Source: Daphnia pulex (lineage: Eukaryota > Arthropoda > Branchiopoda > Diplostraca > Daphniidae). Taken from it: a DNA stretch of 64,000 nucleotides. Where the stretch lies: NCBI RefSeq assembly GCF_021134715.1, contig NC_060020.1:1302001-1366000 (forward strand), given 5' to 3'. The position numbers were made by a program, and so were the translations under genes. Positions 36,451 to 50,129 of the stretch are shown piece by piece. Position 1 is the first letter of the stretch. Each line of letters opens with the position of its first letter. A model generated the notes under the pieces. The model was not told the DNA's origin and made no database searches. It was given only the letters and a program-made list of their open reading frames with translations.

Positions 36451-36596
36451 GTACCATTTCACAGGCCATCTCCACCTTTTGAAGCTGAATAAAAACTTTC
36501 TCCAGCACCCAAGACCCAAGACTCTGATAAGCCAAAATCGCTTATTTTTGCCAGGCGAACAATATTGCTATGCCCAGCCCAAGCAGCTATTGCAGA
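36451..36596 (-). pseudogene. Fragment of a Syk/Shark-type tyrosine kinase activation loop
   Basis: Minus-strand translation from 36551 reads AKISDFGLSES, then LGAGESFYSASKGG. A shift of frame at about 36470 then gives WPVKWY at 36451-36468. DFG, a tyrosine in the activation loop, and W-P-V-K-W-Y in this order and spacing are hallmarks of non-receptor tyrosine kinases, closest in feel to Syk/Shark/HTK16. The conserved A-P-E and the rest of the C-lobe do not follow; a stop comes nine bases later. No catalytic HRD segment is intact upstream. Hence a decayed fragment. A short ankyrin-like phrase (ETVNLLLKSHPELIP) lies just upstream at about 36605-36655. Confidence 0.55.
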
Positions 36597-36669
36597 AGGC
36601 CAGGAATCAATTCCGGATGTGATTTCAGCAAGAGATTGACCGTCTCAATAACGCATTTGCGGTTTGGAT

Positions 36670-37110
36670 TTAGGGAAGGGGTCGATTTTTAAGCGGGGGG
36701 TGGGTAGGAACTGGGAACGGGGTTGACCTGCTGGTTGCCGGAAGAGTTGCCGGACGGAGCTCCGCTGGAGCTGGAGTCGGAGTGTTGGGTCCGTTGGGGT
36801 GGCGGAGGTGATTGAGAGAGGAAGAAGATGCGGAAGTCGACGTAGTCATGTTGGATGACACGCCGGAATTGTTGTTGGGACCGTTCTCGTGGTAGAGGAT
36901 GGAAATGATGATCGCTGGATATTTCGTAATAATGGTAAATTACCTGGTAATAAATGACCCCCCGTTAAATAATTAGACGGGGGGGTGGATAGAGGAGGAG
37001 GAGGAATTAATAGTAAAGAGGAGGGAGTGTCGCGCAGAGCTTCCCACTTGAAACCGCATCGTCTAGAGCTGGGGGAGAGAAAAATGGTCACCGTTCGAAT
37101 CAGATGATTG
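36670..37110 (-). other. Ser/Pro-rich coding-like stretch, frame uncertain
   Basis: Minus-strand frames at 36670-36861 are rich in Ser, Thr, Pro and Asn (TSTSASSSSLNHLRHPNGPN in one frame, SGAPSGNSSGNQQVNPVPSS in another). They recall a linker of a signalling protein. No single frame is clean, and a pyrimidine-rich acceptor-like site lies near 37078. It may belong with the kinase and docking remnants nearby. G/C-homopolymer runs are frequent here. Confidence 0.25.
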
Positions 37111-37115
37111 TCCAT

Positions 37116-40100
37116 TTAAGTCAAACGAACGGATGGGATAAAGACGAGATAAAAGGGTGGACAAAAAAGAAGGGGGGGGGGGGGTGAAGTTTCTCTCTAT
37201 AAATACTATGTCATGTCATAATAAGACGAGGAATGTGAATATAAAAAAAGGTGAAACGACCATCAAAAGCTTCTTCTCCCCATCGTATAGTCGTCTCCCG
37301 ATATCTTTCACAGTAAGTTGGGCGCTTGGGCACCACATATATTCGGCATGATGATGATGGCTGCTCTCCTCGCGTGTGATGGAATTGTTTTGTTTTTTTT
37401 TGAATTCAGACGACCACACCCCATCCGGTGCAGCTTCATACTTTAACCTTCAATAGTAGGTCAAATGGCAAATGCGTAACGTAATTTTAGCACAGCCGCG
37501 AGGATAATGAATGGGGTAGTATATAGTAAGTCCGCTATATGCCGTTGTTCTTCATTTTACAGATGAAGTCTGACTTCTGGGAATGAAATTCAGACCGAGT
37601 TTTTTCTCGTATATACGATGTAGGCTACACACTCCCATTGTTTAGCGCTGCCAGGTGCATCAATAATATTCTTCTTTTTGTTTCAGACGCTGGCTGTGGA
37701 TGAACATTGTGATGCAATTTCCACCTGCACTTGAGACGATGCATCATGGCAGGAGGCTGCGCTCACGGCATTTCTCATCATCAGCAGCTGAGCTCTTTTC
37801 CTTTTTTACATCATCAACCATCAGACAAGAAAAAAAAAGAAATTAAACATTGGAAGGTGTGGCCGTGTGGCCTGTTGTCGAGGCCAAAAAAAAACGGCCC
37901 GGCCGGCAGGCAACAGCCCATCAGCAGCTCGGAGGTATAAATATAAAAACCTTAAAAAAGACTCTCCGTTTCTCCGTCTGTTTCTTTTAGTTTTTGATTC
38001 CATTTCAAACTAAACTGACCATCGCAAAAAAAGGGTCTAATGACCTCCCAAGTCTCTCTAGCTCTCCTTTCCTTCTATGTGCATATCCTCTAGGATCTAA
38101 ACTCTTAGAGAGAACATTTAAAAGAAATAAAGTGTACCTAGAGACATGTCCAGGAAAAAAGAAAAACGGAGAAGGGAAATGTACAAATGACAACCGGAAA
38201 CGGCCGACAAGTACTACGTCGTTTCTTTCATTCTTTTATTTTTAAAAACAAAAATGACAGACATGAAAAAGAAGAAGAAGAAGGGAAATTACCGAACAAG
38301 AAAAATAGAAGCGACCGGACACGGTGGGTGGATGCGCGAATGTGTGTCTGCCAGCGGAGGGGGTCCCGGGCTTTTTTTTCTTTTTAAAATGAGGCAACAA
38401 GTACCGCGGACTTTGACGTACACGTTCTATTCTTTTTTCTTTTTCTTGTGATAGTTACGTTGGGTTAGGTTACGTGTTAGCTTATTATAGACATTGAAAA
38501 TGCTCCGAGTCATCATCATCACATCAAGCCTGCAGGTAAAAATATATAAAAGAGAAAAAAAAAAAAGAAACGGAAGTCGGTCGCCCGTTTAAAGTTACCG
38601 CGCGCTCGCATTTACAAAAATAGGAGCGCCGTTTTCCAACATGGCGTAGTATATATTTCTATACCAAAACACAAACGAAAAAATTTACATATATATAAAG
38701 AGCGATTTAAAAAAAAATCCACTCAACCCCGCAAAACACAAAAGAAAGCCGAGAAAATCTCTGGTTTTTAACCTAATTTATCGATCATTACACTCGCCGT
38801 ATTTATACAAGATTACAACAATATAACAATTTCTTTTTTTAACAATCTTCTACAAGCCAAGTCGAGTCCCGCTTGATTGCGTCAAAAGTTCAATGAGAAC
38901 GACAAGAAGGTGAGACCGTCCAGGTGTTGATCAACTTGATTGGCAGTTGTTTCTTTTTCTTCCGTCCACATGCTCGTCCAGTTCCTGTTGGCCAGTCAAA
39001 CAACGGCAGCTGGACAACCCAAAAAGTAGGTGTACACGAAAAAGATTCACCTGGGCGTTGGGGGGGTTAAAAAATCAAAAAGAGGATGTGTAAATGTTTA
39101 GGAAGAAGAAGTTGAAATCAGGCCGATTGTCTGCTCTCTCTCTCTCCCCCCTTCGCGTTTGTATGAAGCGAAGAAAAGAAAGAAGAAGAAGAAGAAAAGA
39201 TAAAAGGATAGAGAAATGGGAAAAAAGGGGAGGGATCAAGGTACACACACAGGAGGAGGCAGGGAGAGAGAGAAAAAAGGAAAAAGAAAAAGCCAAGAGC
39301 CCGCCAGTTGCCTCTCGGCCACTTTCGACTCACGACGTGTAGTTCTTTTCGCTCTCTCAAAATTCGAACAGAGTCCGGCGAATTATTTAAACATTTTTTA
39401 AAACGTGCCAGACTGTTTTTTTCATTCGGATTTTAATATTTTTTTTTAAACTGCGTAAAGTGAAAATTCACGTTGGAATTTGACGGTCATCAGCACTTCG
39501 TGATTTCGTACTTATTTTCGGATTAACCACATTCAACCGGACACCAGGAAGTTTGTGCAGCAGGTGGGGCGACATCACACACAGCCTCTCTCTCCTGAGA
39601 AAAAATCGTTTTTCTTCTCTCGTTCGTGTGCGTCCAGTTAGATTCACAAGGAAGGCAATTTCACGCAAACCTCGGCGGCCATCAGGTATGTTCAAAATCT
39701 GAGTCACGCTCTCTTCTTCTTCTTCTTGTTGTATTGAATCAGATGAGGGCAATCGATCAATCTCTCGGGCGACTTATTTGGTTCAGCCACCCAAAGACTC
39801 GATGACGCAATCGCCACAATAGATTAAAATGTGTGAAGTATAGTTAGCAATTTAAATTTTGAATCATCACGACAAGCGCGTGAGTGTGACGTCGCAAAAT
39901 GGTAAAATTTTCTTTTTCCCCCCTTGGTGAAATGTTTGAACAAAACGGCCGGCGAAAAAATGTGTACACACCAATTCGAATTTCCCCCTCGAGGCAAAGT
40001 TGAAACTTTTTTTTTTATTTCTTCACGCCAGTCGTGAATCTCGCCCGCACATCCTGAAATGACTCGGTCGGTTCTTCTTTTTGCGTCATCGGCGCGCGCA

Positions 40101-43100
40101 CTATGTGTAGCAGCAGCAGACACACACACAACGTCGAAAAAATCTAACAAAAGAAGAGCAGAGAGAATATCAAATTTTTATTGCCATTTGTCAGATGGCT
40201 GCCCCAGGCGAGGTTAGCGGCAACCTTGGCGTCGCGGTCGTGCAGAATGCGCCGCAAAAAAAAAATGGCAATGAAATGCGTGGGCTAATGTCGTGATCCG
40301 TTGAAAGGAAAAACTTCAAAAGTTGCTGTTTCTTTTTTTTTCTCCTTCAGAAAATCATTAAAAGAAGTTTGATGGCGCATGAAATACTTGATATTGCATT
40401 AAGCGCGTGGGTCATCATCACCACAGCAGCAGCAGATGCTGTTGCAGAGCTTTTTTTTTTCTTTTAAGCGTATCATTCCCGCACGTTTAAAAAAACACAA
40501 AAAAAAATTTTTCTTCGTTGTTTCGTTGTTCATCATCAAAATGTATAAAATTAACAATGCACAGCAGAAGACCTCCCGCCACGTCACGCGCGCGCGAGGC
40601 TATTTTTACAATCTCTCTCCGGTTATATTTTTCTTCTTAACTTCATCGGCCGGTTTTTTTTTCTTTTTTTTTCTCCCGGAGAAGATTTTCACGAGATGAG
40701 AGCGTTAATAGCCATCCCCAAGCAATTACTCTCGTACGTATCTCGGCATACAATACACGCGGGCGGAACCCCGTTAGACCCCGAAAAAAGTTGGGGGTCT
40801 TCTTCTTCTTGGAAAATATTAGCGCCGTCGTTCAGCGTGAATATAATCTAAACGCGCTGGATCGTTAATTCCCTTTTTTAAAAGAAAAATTGTATTTTTG
40901 TTTTTCCTTCCTCGGTTTCTTTTTATAGAACGAGGATAAAGATTATGTTGCACATCAATATTTATGTGTAGCGAAGGTATATAGCAGCGGACGTGAATTC
41001 TCTCTCCGTTTCCACCTGTTGATATTATACGACTGTGTTCTTTTCTCTTTCGTTTGTTCTTCTTCTTCTTCTTGTTGGCCTTGTTTTTATAGTTTTTCTC
41101 CTCCAGGGCTTTCCTCTTAATCAATCGATCAGAGGTTCCTTTCTAGAAGAAGCGGCAGCATCTCTGTTTTGTTTGTTTTCCAGGGGTTTTTTGGGCTTTT
41201 TTTCCTGGCCAAAGATTTTGTTGGGTCTTTTTAACATTCCCGTCGCGGGCGGTCAAAAAATCTTGTGCTGGGGGAAATGTCTGGAAAGAAACTCTGTGAC
41301 GTCTAGAAGGAAAGAAGAAGAAGAAGCGCTTTTTTGTCTTTCCTGGGAATATGTGTGAAAAACGGATTCCCTTATCCAAATCAATCACTCACTTTTGCCC
41401 ATTTCCCTGGGAAGAAGACATGGGGACTGGTGGAATGTGTACACAACATTCAAAGCGTCACACACGTACGTACGTCGTTCAAAATCATAACCGCAGTTGT
41501 GTTACTTTGTTTTTCTTCTTCCATAGGGCTCAACCCCCCGCCGCCGATTGACTTACAAACACACACACACAGACGGAATTCGTGAAACACAAACTTTTCT
41601 CTTTCACTGGAGCTAGGAGAAAGCCATTCCCCCCTCAAAGAAAAAAAGGAAATTTTTTTTTTATTTTTATATTTTTGGGCCCCTTTTTTGGGCAAACGCC
41701 GGATAGATTTTTTTCGCTGGGCCACCACCCGAAACCCCACAAAAGGTTATAGGACGTGTGTGTCGTTAGACAGCAGCTCAGCGTTGGCTCGTTCACTTTT
41801 AAACGCGTGAGGGTAAGAACAAACTGTTGACCCTCGTCGACCCTTTTTTTTTATCGTTTCACGACTTCCTTTTTTCTTTCTCCCGAAGCTGAGCCTTTTC
41901 TTTCCCCGTTGTAGAGCGTTTCCCATTGGCTGCTCTGATAATTATCGTGACCGAGAGGGAAAACAACCGAACGCTTCAGTTGCGCGTCTTTTCAAATAGA
42001 AAAAAAGGGGGACACACAAAATGCAAAGTACATCGACGAGAAAAAGAAAACGAAAACAACTGCGTGAAAAATGCTCAACGGTCCCCAAACACGAAAAGTC
42101 TCTGATGTATTCATCACGACTTTTTTCGAAAAAAAAGAACTTTTTCTTCTACTTCTTTTTCATTTATTTATTCCTCCCGTTCCTTGTTGTGTGTGTCATT
42201 TGACGAGAGCAGCAGAGGAATGTCGTTTTTTGGTTTGTTCCAGACGTCTTTTGTTTTCCGCAAGACTTGCGACAGAAACAAAAAGTGCTGATTAGCTGAT
42301 GAATATAAAATGGAGAGGGGTCGTTGGCTAAAATTTTCTTATTGGATTTTCTCTCTGATGCCCTTGGCTTTTTCGTTCATCGCTTCATCGCGCCCTGTCG
42401 TATACCCCTAATCTTATAACCCGACTGGCATTTCCTGATGATACGCTCACCATGCAAAAATCAAAAATCCTGTTTTTTGAGCTTTGTGTGTGTGGGTGTC
42501 ACCGCGTGACATTGATCGCTGGATCAACCCGACCCTACCGACCAATTTTCCCCCGAATTTCGTTTGTTGTCTCCGGTTTTTCACGCGGGATTTTTGTTTC
42601 AAGTTTCGCGCTTCTCGGTTTATTCTACGGGTGGCATAGAGCACGAGACGTTGCTGGCGTGAAATGCCATGACCATTTGCAGCTTGGTGTAAGTGTTTCT
42701 TTTTTTTAGACATGGCCATGTATGTAGCCGAGAGATTTTCAATGGCTGTCTAATGGAATTATGAATACTAATATCAGGAGGACCGAAATGATGAATATTA
42801 AAGACCCCGGCGTACTATAAAAATATTCGAATGTTTTGTTGGACGGGAGGGAGGGAGGGAAGGTTTTTTTTCTTTTCTTTTGGACGGTCACGCTCCTTGG
42901 TGACGTCATCGTGCGCTGGCGTGAAATGAGGAAGAATTCAAAAGAGCCGGTCGTTATCAATTCCCCCCCTTTTTATTCTACGACGTTTTACAATTTCATG
43001 GATCTGGATCACCAGCATGGAATAGATTCAATCGTGACGTCATTGCGTGATATTTCGTGTGGCATAGCACTTTTTCTCATTTTCAAGGTCGGCCAAAGAA

Positions 43101-46100
43101 AAATAAAATCAAGACAACAGCGTCGACTCGATGGCGCCACTTTTGAAAAAAGAAAAAGAAACCAACTACAATTTTCGTTCGAGAGTTCACGCATACAACA
43201 ACTTGCACGCACGAAAACAACCGAAGAAGAATGGTAAAGTAAAGTACAATACAATCGAGTCTAATGCGATAGTAGTTGCGCAACAAGAGCCTCATAGGCA
43301 TAAAACGTGAAACATTTTTCCAGAGTTCAGTGGCGCGCTTAAATCGCCTCGAGGGGCGTAATTTATTCATCGACAGAGAGAAGCCAGTTTTTGACCTTAA
43401 TAATAATAATATAAAATCAACTAACATTCAAGTCTTCTTCTTCATCATCATCTGCATGTGTGTGTGTCTTTGGGGGCCAGTCGCAGCAATTGACAAACAA
43501 ATTAATTGTGCATCCGGGCGGTTCCTGTGTCGTGTGGTTTTGTTTCGTCGCGCGTCTACCTGTCGGCCATGAAAAAAAGAAATGAGAGAAAAATGAATCC
43601 AAATGGACCGGATACCCCCAAATGGGGAAGAAAAAAACAAAACAAATAAATTTAAAAAAAACCTGTTTCTCGTTGTCGGGGGGGACGACTCTTTCCACCC
43701 ACCATATGGACTTTTGGTGTGGGTTTTTTAGATGGATGGATGGATGTGAACAAATTTGTTTCGGACAAGTCTTAACTCTCAACTGGCAGGCAGGCAGTCA
43801 GACGCTCAGGTATATATAACGGCCGTCAGGAGACACAATTGAACTTGAATGTCCGGTCCGGTTCAAATCAACGTTGAAATAACTGACTTCCGTTGCTGGC
43901 GTGCTTATATTTATAATACCCTTGTTATTGTTCTCTCCTGCTCAATTTTATTATAGGAGCTAGACATTTCCTACTACAAGGCGTACTTCCTTTTTCTTCC
44001 ATAATCTCTCCCCTACAGCTCCGCTTATTCCCAGCACAAAATCGGGAAAAGAAAAAAAAGGGAAATGTTTTTTGGGGTTTTTATCAAATAAAAAGCAAAA
44101 GGGGACAAAGACACAAGGCCATTTTGGCAGTTTTTTCATGTTCATAGTCACAGGGACTTTCGTTTGAAAACCCACAAAAAAGGAGGTTCTTCTTTTTTAT
44201 TATTGTTATTTTTCCTCCTTGGGGATATGTACAACAGACCAAAGTTTTGCGGTATTATACTATATCGAAAAAGAATTGAGCACGGCAATTTCGGGTCGGT
44301 TAACTTGGCGAATCGATACCGGAGGAAGCCAACGATTATCATTATATTCTCCTTGTGTGTGTGTGTTTTTCGTTGGCCAGAACGCTATTGAAAGTTCAGT
44401 GAACGTCCCAAGTTAGATTCTGGTGTACAGGCCAAACTAGAAGAAAAAGAAGAAGAAGAAACAGATGCATGTATCTATGTGGCTACCTTGCGTGCAGCAG
44501 TATATCTCGAGGGCTAACGGGCCCAGCAAATAACTGAACGCGGAGAATAACCGAGCTATAGCATCAGCGCCAGACTTGGTAATAGTACATAAAAAGATAA
44601 ACAGATTCGAATATTATACTATATACTGGCCCTCCTATATATATACTTGTGTGTAGTAGAAGAAGTATATAACTCTATAAAAATGGAAGAACACAAACTT
44701 GAATAAAATTTCGGGGGGAAAAGAAAAGGGAGAAGAAAGTCAAAGACTCTCTTTATATATTTCTTCTTCTTCTGGATAATAAAAAAAAAAGTAAAAATAC
44801 AAAACAAGAAAAAAAGGGGGAGGTGATTAGAGCCGCTGTGTTGGGTTGGCTATAGTTCGTTCAACACGTCACGAATATTCGTTTGGATACGCTTCGCCTC
44901 TTTTTTTTTTCTCGGCATCACATCATCACGATCAATCAATTAAACATTTCACGAGACTTTTTTTTTTCTCCCAAACGTTTTCTGATATGGCGCGCTGAAA
45001 ACTTTCTTCTTTTTTTTTTCCTATATAAATAAAACGCAAGTGTTATTTTGATTGGTTCGTGATTTTTATTTTGGCTAAATACAGCCGCTGGCTATATAGA
45101 AGAAAAAAAGCAAACTGTGTTGACCTTCTTTGACACAATCAGGTGAAAATGACTCGGTTCTTTTATTTCTTTTTACGTGGAAGAAAAAAAGATTCGGTCT
45201 GAAGATGGGAGTGAGAAAATGGCCGCGAATCGTTTGTTGTTGGTTCAACGGTATCTCGTGCCGTTTGCCGTCCTCCTCCTCTCATCGCCGAGCTCTTCTT
45301 CCGTGTTTTCGTGTCACGAGGGCGACGGGACGCAACACTCTATGTGCGCCATCATATTATTCATGATGCGGAGGAACAGAATAATATAAGGAGAGAGAGA
45401 TGCTTTGGCTTATTTGGTGACGCGATCTTTTATATATACGCTCCTTTTGGTGAATCAACCGGTACATGACTCTGGACGGACGTCTAGTAATAATAAGTGC
45501 CATATAGAAAGGAAAACATTTTTTAAAATATTTTTTCTTTTTTAAAAGAAGAAGAAGAGGCTCCCATTCTTCTTTGCCTCTATCTATCTCTATCTATCTC
45601 CTTTTTTCTTTTACGTCTATCCTCCTATCCATCTCTCTCACACTCACCTGTTGCTGTGTGTGTGTGTGTGTGAGTTCAAGCCGCTCTATAACTCCGCCCA
45701 TCAACCGTGATCTTGTATATTATGTATGCGCTGTGCTGCTGCTGTTATATCCAACCCGGAAGAAAAAATAAAGCTCTCCGGGCCACTATACTGCTGGCCT
45801 ACAAAAATATCTTGCGCTCACAAACGAAACGAAAAAGCTTCTCTTTATATATTTTCTTAACCAATTTCTTTTATTGGAAAATATTACATTGCCCATTTCT
45901 TTAAACATATTAGATATCGATTGATCAATCCTAACTTTGGTATCAATATAGACGGTCTTGTCCTATTTTGGGCTAGCTACAACTTTCACAACAGCAGCAG
46001 CAGCATCAGCAGCAGCTTTAATGAATCATACCCAAAAGTGTTTAATTTCCTTTTTCTTTTCTACTATACGGCCGGGTTTTTCACATTAATATCTGCTTAC

Positions 46101-49100
46101 ACATGTGCTGTACAATAGTCGTGTAGAACATACCTGCGTCTTACTTTTCAAAACGTGAAAACATATTTTTTTTTGTATCTGTAAAGAAAGGAGAACCTGC
46201 CTGATGGTGCTGCTACTTATTCAGCCCAGCCTCTCGATCTTCCCTGCCATTTCATTGCATTGAAAGAAGAATAAGGTTCTTTTTTTTCTTCTTCTTTATC
46301 GTTTTCTTCTTCTTCTTCTTTTCTTTCGGCTATATTTGATACGCGTCAGAATAGATACTATATACCTCCTCCCCCCTCATTTCACGTTCTGACGCATCAA
46401 ATTTTCTATTTTTCGTGAGGCGGCATTCACCGTTCGTTCGGGGTTTTTTTTTTTTGGTCATCGCATTCGATCGGTTGGAGGAGAAGAAAAAAAACTCACA
46501 CACAAATTTTGCCGACCTATAAAAAGCCGCTCCTTGGTTTTCTCTTTGATTGTAAATGAAAAATAAAATTTTGCTGAAAAATGGAGAGAAAAATGGACAA
46601 TGAGAGAGACGCCTCTGATCGTGTCCTTTTGATCGTCAAAGGCTATAGCGTATAGCGCTGCTGCGTTGTTCACGATGAGAGAATATAACCGGCGTTTTTC
46701 CGCCGATAATCTCCCCGTGTTGGATATGGTCAAAGCGTGCCAGCAAAGCGTCTCGTTCACACAACAGACAGACAGACAGGCAGACACTTGACTATTCCGT
46801 GTGTAATACATACACACACACAATGACTAAATTGTGTTTTTTTTTTCTCTTCTTTTTCCCACTGGTGGTGGTCGTGTGTCGTGAGTAAAAGTACTGCGTG
46901 CGGTCGGCCAAAATTGCCAATGGGAAATGACCATATACACAGTATCATCATCACGTATGTGTGTGTGTGTGTGGGTCAGTAGTAGGCTCTCTTGAATTTT
47001 TGATTATCAACATTTTCTTGGCCACTTTACAAAAGGAAAAAAGAAAAAGTGAATATAAGAATTTCACGATTTCGATTTCTTTCCTTTCTCCAGTTCGATG
47101 AGGACATTTTCTGGAATATACACGAAAAGACCTTTTTTTTTGTTTTTTTCCCGGGAATAACAAACGGACGCTGCAACCCATGTCATAAAAGGGCAACCTT
47201 GTACGGTAGTATAGGCAGCAGCAGGAGCAGCAGCAGCGCATAGTTCAACAGTTGAACGTGACCAAACTCGCTAAAAAGCCGAGCTCTTTTCTTCTTTTTC
47301 TTCTTCTTTTGTTTAAATTTGAATTTGATGGCGGTAAGATGCAATATAATGCGCTTGTAGTCTTGTACATGCTTACATTTTTCCGTTTTCCCCCCACCAC
47401 TCGCTTCTTCTTCTTCTTCTTCTCTGTATTGTTGTTTTGTTCTTTTTCTTCTTCTTTCTTCTTCCATCTGCGCTTCTCTCATTGGCCTAATCGCCCCGAC
47501 AGTCCTCATTTGGTCGGTGGCTTGGCTCTCTCGCAGTTATTATGTACTTCTCTACACTATGCGCAACATCTACGACGACTACCTTAATTACTCGAAGCCA
47601 AACGTGCAGCTGCACGATTTTCTCTCTCTCTCTTGTCGGGAGAGATTCAAAATGGAGGCGATTCGAATAGAATAACTATTTTTGGTTGTGTTGTTTTGTT
47701 TTTTCATTCCTTTTAACCCCCTCCTTTGAAACGGCTCACGATTCTTCAGTTTGTTTCGTTTCTCTTTTTTTTTTTTTTTCTTCTTCTTCTCCCTTTTGGT
47801 GCGCCGCGAGTGCAGAGTTAAATTCGTGTCGTGTCAAATCATCCAAACAAAAAAGAAGAGGAGAGAAAACACCAGCAAGAGTTCATCATCATTATCGTCT
47901 ATTAAAACGTCGATGTGGGTCATTCCCCGGCATCTTCTTCTTCTTTGTTGAATAACAAACCAAAAAAAAAATAAATAATTTCGTTCTGCCGTTCGTGAAA
48001 AACCCGAAATAGACATCACACGAAAAAGAGTGATGAAAAGCAAGTCTTGTAAATGGAGGAGGAAGTTAGAAATATCGACGAGTCGTGAGGTTGTTGCTGT
48101 TGTTGTGTAGGTTGTACATTCACGCCCGGACTGATGGAAAGTGGGTGGCGTCGCTGTCGTCGTCGTGCGTATGTGATTCTTCTTCTTCTGATTCAAAGAG
48201 GAAGAAGAAGAAGAATCATTTTCTTCTTTCGTTTTCGGGGTTGTTATGTTGTTGTTGAAGTGAACATTCCATATGTCAAGGGACGGCCCCCAGACCCCGG
48301 CAATGCTGCGGTTTCTTCTTCATTCTATTCCATCGCCCCATGAAAATGTTGTTGCCTCCTCAACCGCCGCCGAGTCGTCTGTGCAACTTCTTCCATAACA
48401 ACACAAGACGGATGGTGGCGATGACTCACGCTCTCATATGTGGCTCTTCTCTCTTGATCGCTTCAAGGGCCATCATCTTTCGGCTGTGTTACGTGATTGA
48501 GAAAAGAATAAGAATAAGAAAAGATGGGCATCATAGCTGTGTGGCATTTGCATCATCCGTTGAGCTCTGCCGGCTATGGGGCGACTAACGAACGAAATCT
48601 AACACACGCGGACCGACCAAATGAATGAACAAAACACGTATACGAATATAGTCAAACAAAAAATAGAAAAATAGAACGAGTAATATAGTAAAGTGATGAT
48701 GGAAGACGTGATGTGGTTACAAGGTTAGGTAGTGCGTGTAAAAAATCATCGGGAGCGCGCGTCGGTTCTACTTGTAAAACCCGGCCGCGCGACTTGCACA
48801 TAAATTCTCTCTCCCTCCCATGAAATAGGCGTGTCTGTTATTATATCCAACTCACCGGTGGTGGTGGTGGCTGGTGGGGGACCTAGAAAAGTCTAACTGT
48901 ACGGTACATTACAAGAGGAGGGAAACAACACTGGGGGGATCTCACCACCAGGTGCACCGCCGATCGTGTGACGGCCCGCAAACCCGTCGTCATCATCAGC
49001 TGTTGACCTCCTTGTATCTCTCACATGTACGCCAAGAGACCTTTATCTTCTTCTTTTCTAGTCCTATTTTCCCCCTCCAGTTAGAGGTTACAAGACCTCC

Positions 49101-49960
49101 CCCTGCAGTTCCTGATTCACGCGGTAATTATCGTTTCATCGGTTTACATTTATTTTTTTTGGGCATCAACGTGACATGTCGTACAACTCTTCAACCGCCT
49201 TCTTCTTTTGCCCCCCAAAAAATGTGTAAATTTCAATTGTTATTACAAATTTCTTTCAGCAGTTTAGTTTTCCCGTCCTTCGTGTGTTATATTGCGCCGG
49301 GAAAAAGGAAAAACTTTCAAAACATTCTCTTTCGTTTGAACGGAGCTTTTTTAATTTGTCGGTTGGTTGCCGAAAAAGGGATTATTTCATCGTTTTACGG
49401 CATCGCCCTTTTTGATTTAACCAATGAAAATGTTTTTGGGTTGTTGTTGTTGTTGTTTTCTTGGCCAACACTTTCTTTCGCCGTGATGTTGTTGTTTTTT
49501 GGATAATTCCCATTCTCGCCATTTTTCGATATTACAAACACTAAACAGACGACTCCTTTTCTGACTGAAAATATAAAAAGAAGAAGAAAGAGTCTGCTGG
49601 TGTATATTTTCCACATTTTTACAAGCGTGAGAACATCGTTTATTTTTTCAGAGGGGATGCGACTTTTTCAATGGATGACGCGTCTCTCGAGTGCTCGTCT
49701 CTGTCCCTCTCATCCGCATTGTTCATAAATCAAACTGGGAAAAAGAGAAAAATAAGAGAGAAGCTAATCCGTAACTTGTTTTTCTCGTTCATCGTTCCGT
49801 CTCTGCCGACTTCTCTCTCTCTCTCGTGTGTGTTAAATTCCCGATATCAACATATACCGTTTCTGTTGAATGGCTCTCCACGATATGCATATTAACAAAA
49901 CATTTGCGTGCGCATTAATGACGGATGACTTTGTATTTTTCTACCGACTTTTTTTGACAG
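37116..49960. other. AT-rich spacer, probably 5' intron/regulatory DNA of the LZTS gene
   Basis: No protein gene recognised on either strand. Contains polypurine and polypyrimidine tracts (for example 39160-39303, and T/C-rich runs near 46270-46330 and 47280-47480), CA/GT repeats, and scattered TATA-like stretches. A plausible noncoding exon ends at a strong donor at 39685 (GGCGGCCATCAG/GTATGT). The acceptor ttttttgacag at 49951-49960 introduces the leader exon of the LZTS gene. Confidence 0.45.
39160..39303. repeat. Polypurine tract
   Basis: Almost uninterrupted A/G on the plus strand (GAAGAAGAAG, then AGGGAGAGAGAGAAAAAAGG), broken by a short CA repeat. Such mirror-like purine tracts can adopt triplex (H-DNA) structure, which is inference only. 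Confidence 0.6.
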
Positions 49961-50129
49961 GTTCCCGCATCGTTGAAGGGAGATCCCATTCAAACTCTGG
50001 CCACCGCCACCCCACCCCATACCGGTGCTGTTGAGTTTTTCTTCTTTACTTCTCTGCTGGTTTTGATCCTCCTAGTCGATTACACACACCTGGATTGACG
50101 TCGTCGTTGTGGTCGCCGCCGCCGCCGCC

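Noticed and set aside
38461..38480. TTAGG-like motif (gggttaggttacg)
   Set aside because: A single copy only. An arthropod telomeric array would need many tandem units.
48874..49506. Plus-strand 210-codon frame
   Set aside because: Its first codon is not an ATG, the composition follows local T-runs, and it ends in repeats of TTG. Most likely noncoding leader or intron DNA of the LZTS locus.
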